Part shown: piece after piece, positions 20,501-28,500 of the stretch | Numbering within the stretch: the stretch's first letter is position 1 | How the letters are laid out: each line of letters opens with the position of its first letter | Made by a program: the position numbers and the translations under genes | Origin: Cladorhizidae sp. MBARI D1340-BT2 | Lineage: Eukaryota; Porifera; Demospongiae; Poecilosclerida; Cladorhizidae | DNA: 64,000 bases | NCBI GenBank assembly: GCA_028752905.1 | Contig: JAQNBH010000013.1 | Span: 17,923,302 to 17,987,301, forward strand | Direction of reading: 5' to 3' | The notes under the pieces: generated by a model | The model's database searches: none | What the model was told of the DNA's origin: nothing | Seen by the model: the letters and a program-made list of their open reading frames with translations, nothing else

Positions 20501-20880
20501 TGGGATAGTCTATGGATAGACTGGGATAGGTTAGAGATAGGGCTGGGATAGGATAGGGATATGGCTGGGATAGGCTAGGGTTTGGATAGGCTAAAGATAG
20601 AGCTGGGATAGGCTAAGGGTAGGATAGGGGTATGGCTAGGCTGGGTGCACATATCTGAAGAGTGTGCAATGTACCTCTACACAAGATGTATTTGTCACAC
20701 CATTTACACATTTCTCTCTCTACCACACATTTCTCTCTGTGATTGATGCAGGTGTGGATTTCAAAACAACCTCATCTGATGTACCCTTACCTCTCGCATT
20801 ACTTCCCTTCACTTCTCTACTCCATTCTGAGAAAGAGAGCGAGAGAGGACCTTGAGGATGCCAAGAAGAAGAAACTTTAG
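2518..20880 (+). CDS. DHRS7-like short-chain dehydrogenase/reductase (partial gene)
   Basis: Five exons match DHRS7-type SDR enzymes, which are NAD(P)-dependent oxidoreductases, mostly ER membrane proteins. Exon 2518-2618 reads ...DLFGKIDILVNNAG with the SDR NNAG motif and ends at an apparent GC donor (GCAG/GCAAGT). The exon ending at 3051 reads VIELDFFAPWILTHDIIP; its start is unclear. The exon from 9659 reads GHVVNISS...SSYCSA, with the catalytic Ser and Tyr region; its 3' end near 9750 is uncertain. Exon 14887-15015 reads TNVLPGPVVTMVAANAL, the PGPV segment. The last exon, 20752-20880, reads VWISKQPHLMYPYLS and ends in a lysine-rich tail and TAG. The phase matches across 3051/9659. Not found: the N-terminal TGxxxGIG exon, the exon with the catalytic Lys (YxxxK), and the short exon before VWISKQ. 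Introns hold the Gmr1-like and truncated gypsy elements and a Tigger. It could be a live gene with unrecognised exons or a pseudogene. Confidence 0.72.
2876..2977. repeat. Tandem duplication, 51-bp unit
   Basis: Two adjacent copies of a unit starting GTGCAATGTACTTGTGGG and ending near TTCTGGATATG. They lie just before the dehydrogenase exon that ends at 3051 and obscure where that exon begins. Confidence 0.7.
3058..3079. repeat. (TG)n microsatellite
   Basis: About eleven TG units, starting six bases after the donor site of the dehydrogenase exon ending at 3051. Confidence 0.9.
3566..4007 (+). repeat. 5' LTR of the Gmr1-like element
   Basis: Begins TGTCAGACATTGACTCC and ends TTTGCCTGACA, with TG...CA ends. 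It matches the copy at 8564-9007 with scattered substitutions and small indels. An A/T-rich TATTTAAA-type sequence near 3862 could serve as the promoter. Confidence 0.92.
4009..4028 (+). other. Primer binding site, tRNA-Leu type
   Basis: TGGTGGCAGCGGTGGGATTC starts one base after the LTR. It is complementary to the 3' end (with CCA) of animal leucine tRNAs of the kind ending CCCACCGCTGCCA, as I remember those sequences. That tRNA would prime minus-strand synthesis. Confidence 0.75.
4209..5162 (+). pseudogene. gag: Gag of the Gmr1-like element, broken
   Basis: Starts MSEERQHRESRRLW at 4209 and is interrupted after 60 codons. Gag-like sequence continues in shifting frames. Near 5115-5160 it reads CFRCGKKGHLRSDC, a clear CX2CX4HX4C zinc knuckle that binds RNA in nucleocapsid proteins. 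The knuckle frame runs straight into the protease at 5163 without a stop. A capsid-like part is only inferred from position. Confidence 0.75.
5163..5558 (+). CDS. pro: Retroviral-type aspartic protease of the Gmr1-like element
   Basis: The open frame contains FLDTGCSKSIVHP at about residues 35-47. This is the DTG active-site motif of a retropepsin, which cleaves the element's own polyprotein. A later GIDMLMGRDVP resembles the conserved distal ILGRD segment. The frame is continuous with the upstream zinc knuckle, so this is the Gag-Pro junction rather than a separate gene; the GTG at 5163 is not a true start. It ends at a stop at 5556-5558. Confidence 0.8.
   Translation: MKLEKVHLTSTPDGSKTLPTWTRRLKVNDRSILAFLDTGCSKSIVHPRCIRKLDFLDWNIPYATASSKKTWFPAAKNQLQVEKKCIDLAVGVSLHIGIDMLMGRDVPHFQRFLKEELDTEAELNPVHEERK
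5679..7120 (+). pseudogene. int: Integrase of the Gmr1-like element, broken, upstream of RT
   Basis: 5679-6185 holds the HHCC zinc-binding domain (MAHNSPVAGHF ... CKSCTVCQR). A frameshift near 6150 separates it from the DDE core: first Asp near 6155 (MDIFGLIKR), then LTDNGTNF and HPQTDGMVEKFN at 6261-6605. A GPY/F-like module follows near 6960-7075 (EWQGPYIVTEK ... FHVFHINGMKSW). A 116-bp piece of LTR plus PBS is inserted at 6822-6937. All integrase parts precede the reverse transcriptase. Several stops make it non-functional. Confidence 0.88.
6822..6937 (+). repeat. LTR 3' end plus PBS copied into the integrase region
   Basis: From GACAGCAGGAAAGCTG to GGTGGCAGTGGTGGG the sequence matches 3908-4024, the last 100 bases of the 5' LTR plus the first 16 bases of the PBS. 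The left join sits on a shared CAGACAGCAG-like stretch, and the integrase sequence resumes with the same CAGCAGACAAATTGAG. It ends at the PBS and not in Gag leader sequence, which points to a plus-strand strong-stop intermediate or template switch. Confidence 0.88.
7256..8550 (+). pseudogene. pol: Reverse transcriptase-RNase H of the Gmr1-like element, broken
   Basis: Reverse transcriptase pieces in order: SPWAAPIVLVAKKEGS and MCVDYRKLNAV (7257-7547), TAFVTPWGKCQF, MPFGLVSAPTTFQRL and the catalytic YLDDILI (7589-7858), then FLGLCGYYRRF and LQTDASATGIGYVLS (7878-8246) leading into RNase H. RNase H continues with YSAIEREAQAI and ETDHDPLTKL to NADGLSREH before the polypurine tract. There are stops near 7547, 7858 and 8246 and a frameshift at each join. 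No integrase follows RNase H. Confidence 0.9.
8551..8563 (+). other. Polypurine tract
   Basis: AAGGAAAGGGAGA lies directly before the 3' LTR. It would prime plus-strand DNA synthesis. Confidence 0.8.
8564..9007 (+). repeat. 3' LTR of the Gmr1-like element
   Basis: Begins TGGCATACATTGACTCC (start diverged from TGTCA) and ends TTTGCCTGACA. It aligns over its whole length with 3566-4007. The differences between the two LTRs show the insertion is not recent. Confidence 0.92.
9290..9435 (+). repeat. Palindromic MITE-like repeat, copy 4
   Basis: Diverged copy with ACTCACTCAACATTTCGGC, a rearranged core, then TTTAAGTTGATTATTGAGC and TTCAACTGAGAGTTCGTTGA. The arms still pair imperfectly. It lies 220 bp before the dehydrogenase exon at 9659. 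Confidence 0.65.
10302..10923 (+). repeat. Left copy of ~620-bp direct repeat
   Basis: Starts GTTGTCCTGTTGGCAAAAT and ends ATGCACTGGAAAATTA. The same sequence recurs at 12880-13500 with roughly a dozen single-base or short differences. The two copies abut the retroelement fragment exactly on both sides. No coding content recognised. Confidence 0.92.
10924..12369 (+). CDS. pol: Reverse transcriptase-RNase H polyprotein fragment
   Basis: The frame starts at the first base of the insert and is open except for TAG at 11017-11019. From 11047 it runs 440 codons. Reverse transcriptase motifs in order: SPWAAPVVIVPKADGG, RLCVDYRKLNLI, MDLTKGYWQVPM, TAFVTPWGKYHF, MPFGLASAPSTFQRLM and the catalytic YLDDIIIF. 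Then come the connection, FLGVCGYYRKFIPNF, and RNase H (LQTDASSSGIGYVLS, YSAIEREALAIIEG, IQTDHNPLTYM, NGNADGLSREY). No integrase follows. The reading frame runs about 110 bases into the 3' LTR before stopping. Closely similar to the pol at 7256-8550. The protein lacks its N-terminus and its own start codon. Confidence 0.92.
12366..12510 (+). repeat. U3 direct repeats in the LTR
   Basis: A ~65-bp unit with TACACCCAAGA, AACAGCCACA and GTGAATACCACAAG is present twice, with a partial third copy of ACACCCAAGACCAAGATTA. Repeats placed upstream of the TATA box resemble LTR enhancer repeats. Confidence 0.65.
12561..12595 (+). promoter_or_regulatory. LTR core promoter: TATA box and GA tract
   Basis: GTATATAAGG at 12561-12570 is followed by a run of GA dinucleotides to about 12593. 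Spacing to the LTR ends fits a U3/R promoter. The GA run could position transcription or bind a GAGA-type factor; that is inference. Confidence 0.55.
12880..13500 (+). repeat. Right copy of ~620-bp direct repeat
   Basis: Starts GTTGTCCTGTTGGCAAAAT right after the LTR end and finishes ATGCATTGGAAAATTA. It is about 98% identical by eye to 10302-10923. Confidence 0.92.
13501..14886. other. Intron sequence without recognised features
   Basis: Lies between the ~620-bp repeat and the dehydrogenase exon at 14887. It contains short GTT/TTG repeats (near 14204-14222 and 14832-14860) and AT-rich sequence. A dehydrogenase exon with the YxxxK lysine would be expected between 9750 and 14887; I could not find it. 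Confidence 0.5.
15290..15690. repeat. Minisatellite, ~60-bp unit
   Basis: Six to seven irregular copies of a unit containing ACACACATGGACAGCCTGG, TGAGGACATGTGCTGG and TACTGAGCCTATGCATCA. Unit lengths vary (about 50-65 bp). It lies in an intron of the dehydrogenase gene. Confidence 0.85.
16709..17043 (+). mobile_element. Internally deleted Tigger/pogo relative
   Basis: The left end (CATAGTAGGAAGTCAGCTAT ... GTCAGTCAACCAAATGCTAC) matches the end of the Tigger at 35432-37472, read inward from 37472. The right end (GATTTCAGTTGGCCAAACAT ... ATCCGAACACCCTCTGAT) matches that element's other end. Between them is the start of its transposase, MARPTQKRKRIVLNIK from about 16909, parallel to KKRKRVVLTIDDK in the larger copy. 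About 1.7 kb of the interior is missing, so it is non-autonomous. Confidence 0.75.
17437..17606 (+). repeat. Palindromic MITE-like repeat, copy 5
   Basis: Contains both outer ends: CAACGAACTTTCAGTTGACA at the left, then TTGATAATCAACTTAAG, ATTTCGGCTAGATGCTCTAG, and the mirrored TTCAAGTTGATTATCGAGAA at the right. It abuts the Tigger element at 17685 at a distance of about 80 bp. Confidence 0.75.
17685..19079 (-). mobile_element. Tigger/pogo DNA transposon, internally deleted
   Basis: Terminal inverted repeats CAGTGGTGCCTTATTAAGACC (left, 17685) and GGTCTTAATACAGAGGGACC (right, ending CACTG at 19079) are flanked by TA on both sides (17683-17684, 19080-19081), the pogo/mariner target duplication. 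Subterminal GGTCTTACTTGGGAGGG-type repeats occur at the right end. The interior keeps only the C-terminal two-thirds of the transposase on the minus strand. It lies in the last large intron of the dehydrogenase gene. Confidence 0.9.
17946..18852 (-). pseudogene. Tigger transposase remnant (DDE domain)
   Basis: Read on the minus strand from 18852: MEVTYHCATVKNQELVHIY, KAWMSAPIWEQWLK, IIIFVDNYSAHSV (second catalytic Asp region) and LLPANTTSKLQPMDAGII (third catalytic Asp), then a frameshift near 18500. The frame from 18460 reads LKKAWDDLHVSTINKCFKKC, an acidic linker, and a C-terminal piece ending RTVQSIISDFLCP. The N-terminal helix-turn-helix DNA-binding domain and the first catalytic Asp region are missing. 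QSIISDFL resembles a degenerate PCNA-binding peptide. Confidence 0.85.
19120..19185 (+). repeat. Palindromic MITE-like repeat, copy 6 (fragment)
   Basis: TATCAGTGTAGTCATTCTCG, GCTCATTCAATGTTTTGGC and ATTATCAGGAATAA keep the left arm and centre only. Confidence 0.4.
19374..19403. repeat. (TATC)n microsatellite
   Basis: About seven TATC units in a row, preceded by imperfect units from 19358. Confidence 0.9.
19975..20645 (+). repeat. G-rich degenerate minisatellite (TAGGGATAGGGCTGGGA type)
   Basis: About 670 bp of variable units built from GGGATAGGCTAGGGATAGG and GGCTGGGATAGG. The plus strand is strongly G-rich with dozens of GGG runs. It lies about 100 bp upstream of the last dehydrogenase exon, inside the intron. 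Confidence 0.9.
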
Positions 20881-23318
20881 AACAGTAATAACTGACGGCA
20901 AATGTTCTATAACTAGAGTGACTCAGTATATATGTCTCCAATTTGGAATGTCTGTAATACGTCATTTTTGGCAAATAGAAATATAGGTCATAGGTTACTG
21001 CAAGAGATCAGTCATTTCTCCCTATGTAGAATATTACTGCACCAGTTTGCCCTGATAGAGGTCTAACACTCCATGTTGCTGCAGAAATACTTCATAGCTA
21101 AACTGGATTCTTGTATTTGTGCAAGATAGCAACAGTTGGTAAGAATAAAACTGAATACTTATGATATGTGAGGTACTAGGAAAGCTTAAGAAAAAATATG
21201 GTGACACTATAGGGATTGAAACAAAAAACTATGAAGTTAAATCAGCCAATTTGTACATGCTCAGAGCTGGACATGATTAAATATAAGAATACTACATACC
21301 CCTTTAATAACATTACCTAAATCACTTCCTATGTTGTGGCTATTGGTATAGTGTTTCAGTTATTAGCCAATCAGAACATAATCACACTTTTTCACCAATA
21401 GCAGTGAAAAAAGTCTAATCCCTTATCACTAATAAGCATGTGTAAATCCTGTTGATAAGGTAATCATGATGTTGTTTTTTGACAAGTACAGACACTGATT
21501 CCAAAGTGCAATAACATGATATATAGTAGTATTGTAAGGCAATAACATGCTACAAAGTGTGTAGGTATTGTATGGTAATAAAGTGATAGTAATGTTAGTA
21601 GTATTATATGGCAGTAACATAAATTATAGCAATGTGTGTAGTATTGTATGGTAATAAAGTGATAGCAATGTGTGTAGTGAAATATATATATACTCTTATG
21701 GTAGAGTGGCTATTATGGTAGAGTGGATGGCTATTGCACTGGCTTCACCTCATACATTCTCCCCCCCTCACACACACACATGCCCACTACAACATTACTC
21801 ATGGTATTTAATACCAAATTTCACTACAAACCAGCTCATTACATATTCAAATAAAGTATGCATATAATTGCATAGTATGAATGCATAATGGAGGAACAAT
21901 GCAGTGTCGCTTCCTATCAGATTTTGACCCTCGGGTGATGACATGACAATAAGTATGGCTGAAGGTTTACTGTGTTCCAATCCATCTTGCCCTCCTTGAC
22001 TAGGCCTTGGATTATGTTACTTATAACTAACTTTCTGTTATGCCGCTACAACTACAGGAAATCATAATATCAATGTAATGGTGTGACTACTGATCAAGGA
22101 GTCAAATCTCATCATTGAATAACACACTTTTAAGAAGAGTACAGTGTAAGATATAAAATCATTGTCAGTTAGCATAATTGAGCACACACAATTGAAAAGA
22201 AAAGTATGTAGAAATCCAAGCATAATACGCCAAGGATTTCTTCAGCTTCTCAACTAGTTCATTATGTCTGTGGAGAGGGACATCTGACTGATTTGAGAGT
22301 GCTGGGACATAGCAACCAATTGTTTAGTCACTATTGGGTGAAGCCAATATGTATATCGATGACCTCTTGTGAGAGACAGATTCCTTCAACTAAATAAAGT
22401 ACAATACTTGTAGTCAACCTATGAGTAGCTAGGACTATTTGGATGAGCTGTCTCCTCCTGCACCCTGGAATGGTGTATATTATGGTGTCACTCTCCTCTT
22501 TAATGGAGGGACCAGAAATTTCTCCTGCTCTTCCAATTACGCAGATGTCATCACCGCACAGCTGTCATCCTTAATTTGGAGGGTTAGCTACTCATCAATG
22601 CTTTGTATAGAGCCTCTCCTGTCAGTTGCCATGGCAAGGGTTGTTTGTGTAGCTCCAGGATTCTGTAAATATAGCATACTAGCAATGCCATAATAAGTAT
22701 GAAAAATTAATAATTTATCCAAATGCATTAGAGTGAGTCATCTAGGCAGGAGTTGGGTTAATATAAAGACTTTCCAGAAAAGAGGAGTGTAATGGCATAC
22801 AGGCAAGAGAAGACGTAAATGACAGAAGAAAAAGAAACCACTGAGATGGATCAGAGCAGCTTCAGTTTACATTCAAAGCCAGGAAGGCAGAGGCAATGTC
22901 GGGAGGTCGGCAGCACTAAACATATATAGAAGAAGGAAAAGTGGGAAATAGAATTGACAGTGTGGGCGTACTATAGAGGTAATGATTTCAGAAGTGAGGA
23001 GCATGGTGAGGAGTGAAAAAGGAAGGCGATATATAATTATTATAGACTAGTTTGACAGGATGGGTTATATAGCATTCAGTTGCCTTCTGCTTCCTCCTGC
23101 TGCTAGCTAGATTTGTGCATAAAAGGTGAGTCATAAGTTCAGTGTAACCCTTTCAGTTCTTGGTGATCGCTCTAGCAGGAAATTTCTGGACTGCCTCCTG
23201 TTTGTTGTGTGGGTCCTCACGACTCCTGGAGGAAAGGGAAGTAATCAAAGTCAGCAGGACCAGAGACCTGCAAAACTGAGTAAGAATAATGGGGCAGGTG
23301 AGATGGAAGCCAGCATAC
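20881..23318. other. Intergenic, no recognised gene
   Basis: Between the dehydrogenase stop and the hAT-type element. It includes the short repeat cluster at 21500-21690, a CA-rich run near 21770, and AT-rich sequence. A short open frame at 22439-22693 has no recognised motif and I do not call it a gene. Confidence 0.5.
21500..21690. repeat. Degenerate ~40-bp tandem repeat
   Basis: Repeated GTAGTATTGTATGGTAATAA and AGTGATAGCAATGTGTG segments, about four imperfect copies. Confidence 0.7.
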
Positions 23319-23326
23319 ATCTAGAG

Positions 23327-24228
23327 TAGGGGTAGCCAAAGTGGACCCCTGTGGGTAATAGTACTATCCAAGGGGCCTAGGGGTCGAAAGGGTCGAGCAG
23401 AAAAGGTTAACGATCAAGCTGAGCACCAAACGCGCTGGGCAGAGTTATTGATGGCTCAATCAGGGGGGAAAAACGCGGACTCTAGTTTGAAAAACTTCAA
23501 CACTATCTTCCCTAAAGTAAAGCGGTGTGTTGGCTACGAGAAAACAGTCATACTTTAGTGACTGTTCTGAGTTAATGCTTTGCGATCTCAAAGGCAAAGT
23601 TTAGACTTTTGTAATGCTCGAGTCCTTCTTCTGTATAAACATGCGGCGATGTAGAAGCTTTACCTGAGCGGAAGCTCCTTCCTAGACGGTGACCCAAGCT
23701 CTAGCAATGAAGGTACAACTATAATTTTGTGCGCAAATAAGTTTAAAGGCTAGCTTAGATAGATTATGTATGATAAGCCGCATCCTATTTTCTAGTACTG
23801 CCTATTTAGTGGACTGGTCTGCACTAACACCGATGACACCAATAAAGTTGTTCACTTTTTAACTACAGCTAACCACCTTATTAATTTGGTATAATAATTA
23901 CTACACGCGTGACCAAAACTTTTATTTTATTTTTAAATCGATATAATTATTATTATACACACAAAAAAGACAATAACCATGCAAAACGACATACTCAAGT
24001 AGGTGGAGATATATACCCATATTTTAATGGTAAAAACATATGATATTTGGCATAATTTTTTTAATAAAAAGCAAAAAGAAGGCTGGTCAATAAGTGAGTT
24101 AATTTATTTTTTATCCGTTTATGACTTTGTTATAATTTTTGTTATAGGTTTATTTTTTATGTGGGAGTTGATGAGGGATCAAGGATTCCATGAAGGGGTT
24201 GATAGTCTAAAAAGTTTGCCTACCACTG
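23327..24228. mobile_element. hAT-type non-autonomous DNA transposon
   Basis: The left end TAGGGGTAGCCAAAGTGG and the right end, read inward as CAGTGGTAGGCAAACTTTTT, are imperfect inverted repeats of the hAT kind. Flanks are an 8-bp target duplication with one change: ATCTAGAG (23319-23326) and ATCTAGAC (24229-24236). The 900-bp interior shows no transposase I can recognise. Confidence 0.72.
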
Positions 24229-24245
24229 ATCTAGACGGAGGAAAA

Positions 24246-24316
24246 GGTGGATAACAGTAGAGAGCAGAGTTGCTTAATAAATAATTGAGCAACTCTGCTC
24301 TCTACTGTTATCCACC
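24246..24316. repeat. Perfect inverted repeat, 29-bp stem and 13-base loop
   Basis: GGTGGATAACAGTAGAGAGC continues to 24274 and is exactly mirrored at 24288-24316, with loop TAATAAATAATTG between. It sits between the hAT right end and the LINE relic. It could be a hairpin RNA, a MITE core or an inverted-duplication junction. Nothing in the sequence decides which. Confidence 0.9.
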
Positions 24317-24530
24317 TCTTAAGGCCCAAAATGGATCCTTAGAGGTATCCAGAGAGGATGTAGTTGAGGATGATGACACACTGTTCAGAAAGACAGATTG
24401 GGATCTCCCTATCAAATAGCTTTCAAACAACTTTAGGAGAGAGACCTCTGTTGCAGAGAGGCTGCAGAATGAGTATCTGTAATATGGTATTGAGAACCTA
24501 GAATAGATCAAGGAAGACAACTGCTACCTA
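24310..24530 (-). pseudogene. LINE (non-LTR) reverse transcriptase relic
   Basis: On the minus strand LLKLFESYLIGRSQSVFLN matches the WFKSYLSNRSQ-type segment of LINE reverse transcriptases of the CR1/L2 kind. It is followed by a decayed GVPQGSILGPL motif, here GYL-stop-GSILGL. The relic stops at the hairpin. No other part of the LINE was seen. Confidence 0.7.
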
Positions 24531-24768
24531 CATTCAGTTCCCAGTTCGCTCTTTAAATCAATGTGGCATTCAGGATGGCTTCCATCAAATGTCTATCGAA
24601 TATGACACTTCAGTATAACCTGTCCAGGTATCCACTGAGTCAGGAAATATATGGGAACATCACTTTCTATTCTATACTAAGAAGTTTGCATGCAGTTATG
24701 CTTGCTTTCTGGTGGAATTTTTGATGAATCTTAAAGTCAGTTGGAAGCAAATTCACCTCCTTTTATAG

Positions 24769-25040
24769 ACACAAACAAATCTTTTTTGCTTCCTCATTGG
24801 AAGCTGGGTGATATGGACAATGTGTTTGACTCAATTTGCCTTCATGAATCTTGAACACTCTTTGGACACAAATTGTGACCATTTGTCTGAAACAATCTGG
24901 TGAAGGTATCCAAACAGAGCAAATAAATGACAGATGCTACAAACTGTTTTTTTTTAAGGCAGTAGTGGTTGAAATCACATATACCACTGGGAATGAACAT
25001 CAATGGCACAAAATAATGATTTCCCCATGAATGGTCCTAA
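24769..25040 (-). pseudogene. Gypsy integrase relic
   Basis: On the minus strand, GPFMGKSLFCAIDVHSQWY (core near the first catalytic Asp) is followed by LFALFGY, VSDKWSQFVSKECSRFM (decayed second Asp motif, normally SDNGSQF), VKHI and a degenerate end. Stops and frameshifts are frequent. No LTR was recognised around it. Confidence 0.7.
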
Positions 25041-25235
25041 AAAATTAACATGAACTCATTATCATAATTGACTAGGCATGACCACGGTTTAGTGTTCACC
25101 CTTTACCAACAAGATGCATTTTGCTAACTCGTCCCTCAGGTACTTCGAAGGACCCACATGAAGCTAAGGATGGTAAGTGAACACTAGCAGATGCAAATTG
25201 GTTTGAAACTTGCTGGCACAGTTAATAATTATATT

Positions 25236-25515
25236 CAATTAAAAATGCATCGCTATATATGCCATTGTGAATAAAAAGCTTTAGAAATATATATATAAAT
25301 AATGTTTGAAGTGAGAGCTTCCATGACATGGTAGGGCTAGCAGAAAGGAATGATGATAGAAGTACTAAATCACATGACCATTATTACTTCAATTAAAAAT
25401 GTATTGCCATTGTGCTTTAGAAATATATATAATTATAAATAATGTTTGAAGTGAGAGCTTCCATGACATAGAATATAGTACTTGCAGAAAGTAATGATGA
25501 CTAAATCACATGACT
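25236..25515. repeat. Tandem duplication covering the astacin A stop codon
   Basis: Two ~130-150 bp copies share TTCAATTAAAAATG, ATAAATAATGTTTGAAGTG, AGAGCTTCCATGACAT and AATCACATGAC. The second copy ends inside the last codons of the astacin A gene; the first lies entirely in its 3' flank. Confidence 0.85.
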
Positions 25516-28500
25516 ATTACTGCCAGCATGATGGTCAATACAGCTGAGAACAGAATACTGAGATTATATGTGAGCTTGTAGCCTGAGCTAGTTCCATCCA
25601 CATCTACAGATCCACTTGAACCCTCCTCCATAGAATCTGTTACAATGTCTGTAGCCACTGTAGAAGTTGCAGCCATTGTAGTAATACCTGCAAGCACAAA
25701 ATGTCATTGGAGTCATTTTAATTTACATTTCAACTCGTGCACACAATATTATTGGCAAATAAAAATTGTATTAAAGTGGCAGTATTTTAAGGTGGTAAGC
25801 TGTAGTAAATTGGGGCCTCATCTTTGAAAATTTTACTCAAACATTAATTTTAGTCTAATGTAACTGTTTTTATAGCTGCATTTACATTCATAAACATATT
25901 ATTGCAGATCGTATTTTTTTAAGGTAGCACACCTATGTTCATGTGCTCCCCTTTTTAGACTACCCACAGGCACAGTGAGGATGCTGGACTAGAATATTCC
26001 TCCCTTGTAAAATATCAATATCTATTTGTGTAGCTATGAAAAAAATTAATATGCACAAAGTGGTAGAGATATTATATGTACAAGTAATGTGTTCATTTTT
26101 TCCTTCCTTGTGTGGTACTTGAGTGGAATATTAAAATAGAGTACTCATTTTATTTGTCATTGAAATGAAATGGCCTACAATGATGTAATAGCATAGAATT
26201 GGATCTTACCTCTGACTTCACTTTCAGGGTCACAGTTGTGAGCATTACAGTTTTCTTCTTCAGTATTGCAATCTAATCCTCCACACTGTCTCACTCTGAA
26301 CCTTGACCCTCCCCCACACTGGGCCGAACAGGCACTCCAGGAGGACCACACACCAGAGTCAGGGTTAGCTAAAAATAGAAGTATTAAATGTGATAATCAG
26401 TAAAGCTTAGTTCTATGAGCAAGACTATGCTGTATTAATTTAAGAGGACAAACTTTATTTTAAACAATGGATAAGAAGCAGTGATGGCTATGATATTTGA
26501 GATTTAAATTGAAAATGTGTTATATTGGGACCAAAGAATGGGACAGAGAAGAGTGAAATTCTTTGGCTATGTCATATCAAGTTCATACAACAGATTATAA
26601 TTATAGTATCTACATATGTATATTATAATCTCTTATATAATCTATAACTATAATGTATCACCTTCTCAATAATCAACTTCAAATTGTATTCACTCGACAT
26701 TTCGACTAGATGCTCTAGTCTTCATTTATTCCTGGTGAAGGCTAGAGCATCTAGTTGAAACATCGAGTGAATACAATTTGAAGTAGGTGATTATAATGTT
26801 ATTATGTCAACTGAGAGTTCATTGAGAGTATATATACAATTTTCTGCTTTGATGTTCAATTTGCAAATTGTGTGAACCTAATCAAGTGTCTGTTGTTAGA
26901 TGTACTTTAAAATTTGAACTAGCTTATATAATTATCTCTAGCTATATGCATTATAAACTCTACTTACGCTTTGTTATACAGGAAATGTTAGTGTTACAAG
27001 TCTTCCTCATGATATTTGTGCCTGTACAAGTGTTCCCACTCTGACAGGTGCGTCTTCGTTGCTGGAAGCCTCCATGGCACGTGCTACTATATGACGACCA
27101 GCTTCCCCAGGAAGCCCATATAGCAACTATAATGGAGGAAAAAGTCACATTATGTATGGGTGTTAATGGGTGTTATGTTAACATATATAAGGGTGGACAA
27201 TGGTAAACTAACATTTATTCAACTAACATTTAGTAAACCAACATTAGGTAATTACGGTATACTAATAATTATTTCAATTCAAAATTCAGTAAACTGAGAT
27301 ACAATTCATGTAGACTAACATTTAGTAGACCAACATTATTTTTGCTTACTTAATGGACAGAGTTGTATGTTGCAGTTCCTCATTTCTGCCCTAACCCCCT
27401 CGCAAGTGTTGCCCCCCAAACATAACCTGATCCTGGACCGCCTCCCTTCACCACATGTCCGAGAACAACCACTCCACATGCCCCAAGAAGACCAGGAAGC
27501 CACCACTAGAAACAAAATTGAAGATCAATCATAATTTTGCTGCAAGTATGTGTGCTAAACAGTGTAAAATAATCCATAGGTAGGTAGCTGGTGCGTAAAT
27601 GTATGCTTGTACATACAAAGATGTCTACATTATGCCAGCATTTGTTTAAAAGCTGTCTCATTCCTTCGAAAACAGCACATTTATATAATGACAATACACT
27701 AGCTGAAAAGTCATTTAGCCCTATCAGTACAGCAGGCTGGATCTGTACAGATAGTTCACTCAAGCATGACTCAGCTACCTTCAAGAATGCATCATTTGTA
27801 GACATGTTGAGCACTAATCTGTCAAAGCCAGTTACTTCAAGTGTTTTTTTTGTATTGTACAGTAGTGACAACATATACACAAGCCAACTTTTAGATTGTC
27901 TATATCAAGTTGACATTACTTAGTCTGAACCCAAACACAACAAACAATACTGACTTTGACATGATAATTCTAGAATGAAAGTGGTTGGCTTAAATTAATT
28001 TCCAGCTTACCAGGGCAGGAAGAAGTGTTGCATTTTCGTGTTTCTATGTTACTGCCATCACAACTGGTTCCTCTATTGCAGGTCCTAGTTCGTGACCTGG
28101 TGCCACCATTGCAGGTCCTGCTGCAGCTAGACCAGGATTGCCATGAAGACCAGGAGGCAGTAGATCCACCTGAAGATAATGAGAGGGTCAGCATTTCAAT
28201 GACCAATACATCTACTTTCCACTAACAAATTTCTATGATAGTAGAATGTAGACTATATTTATGATAGTGACGTCTAGGATTAGTAATCATTAGTATACGA
28301 ATAGTCACCTAAAATACACGATTAGTAATTATATCACTTGTTTCCTCCCTGTTTGCAATGTTTTTGAGCAAACTTGGACACATAATCTGTTTCTTAGACC
28401 CACCTCCACAGTATAATGTAGTCACATGTTGGACATCAAGACGTGAAAGACCTTGTCTCTGGCCGAGACTATTGGGACTAATGTTGGGGTTCACAGGCAC

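Noticed and set aside
19975..20645. Interstitial telomere
   Set aside because: TAGGG runs occur but the unit is variable and is not TTAGGG in register; it is better described as a minisatellite.
22439..22693. 84-codon plus-strand frame starting MDELSPPAPWNG, briefly considered as a fibronectin-like exon
   Set aside because: No conserved Trp/Tyr pattern, no splice context that fits, no neighbours in support.
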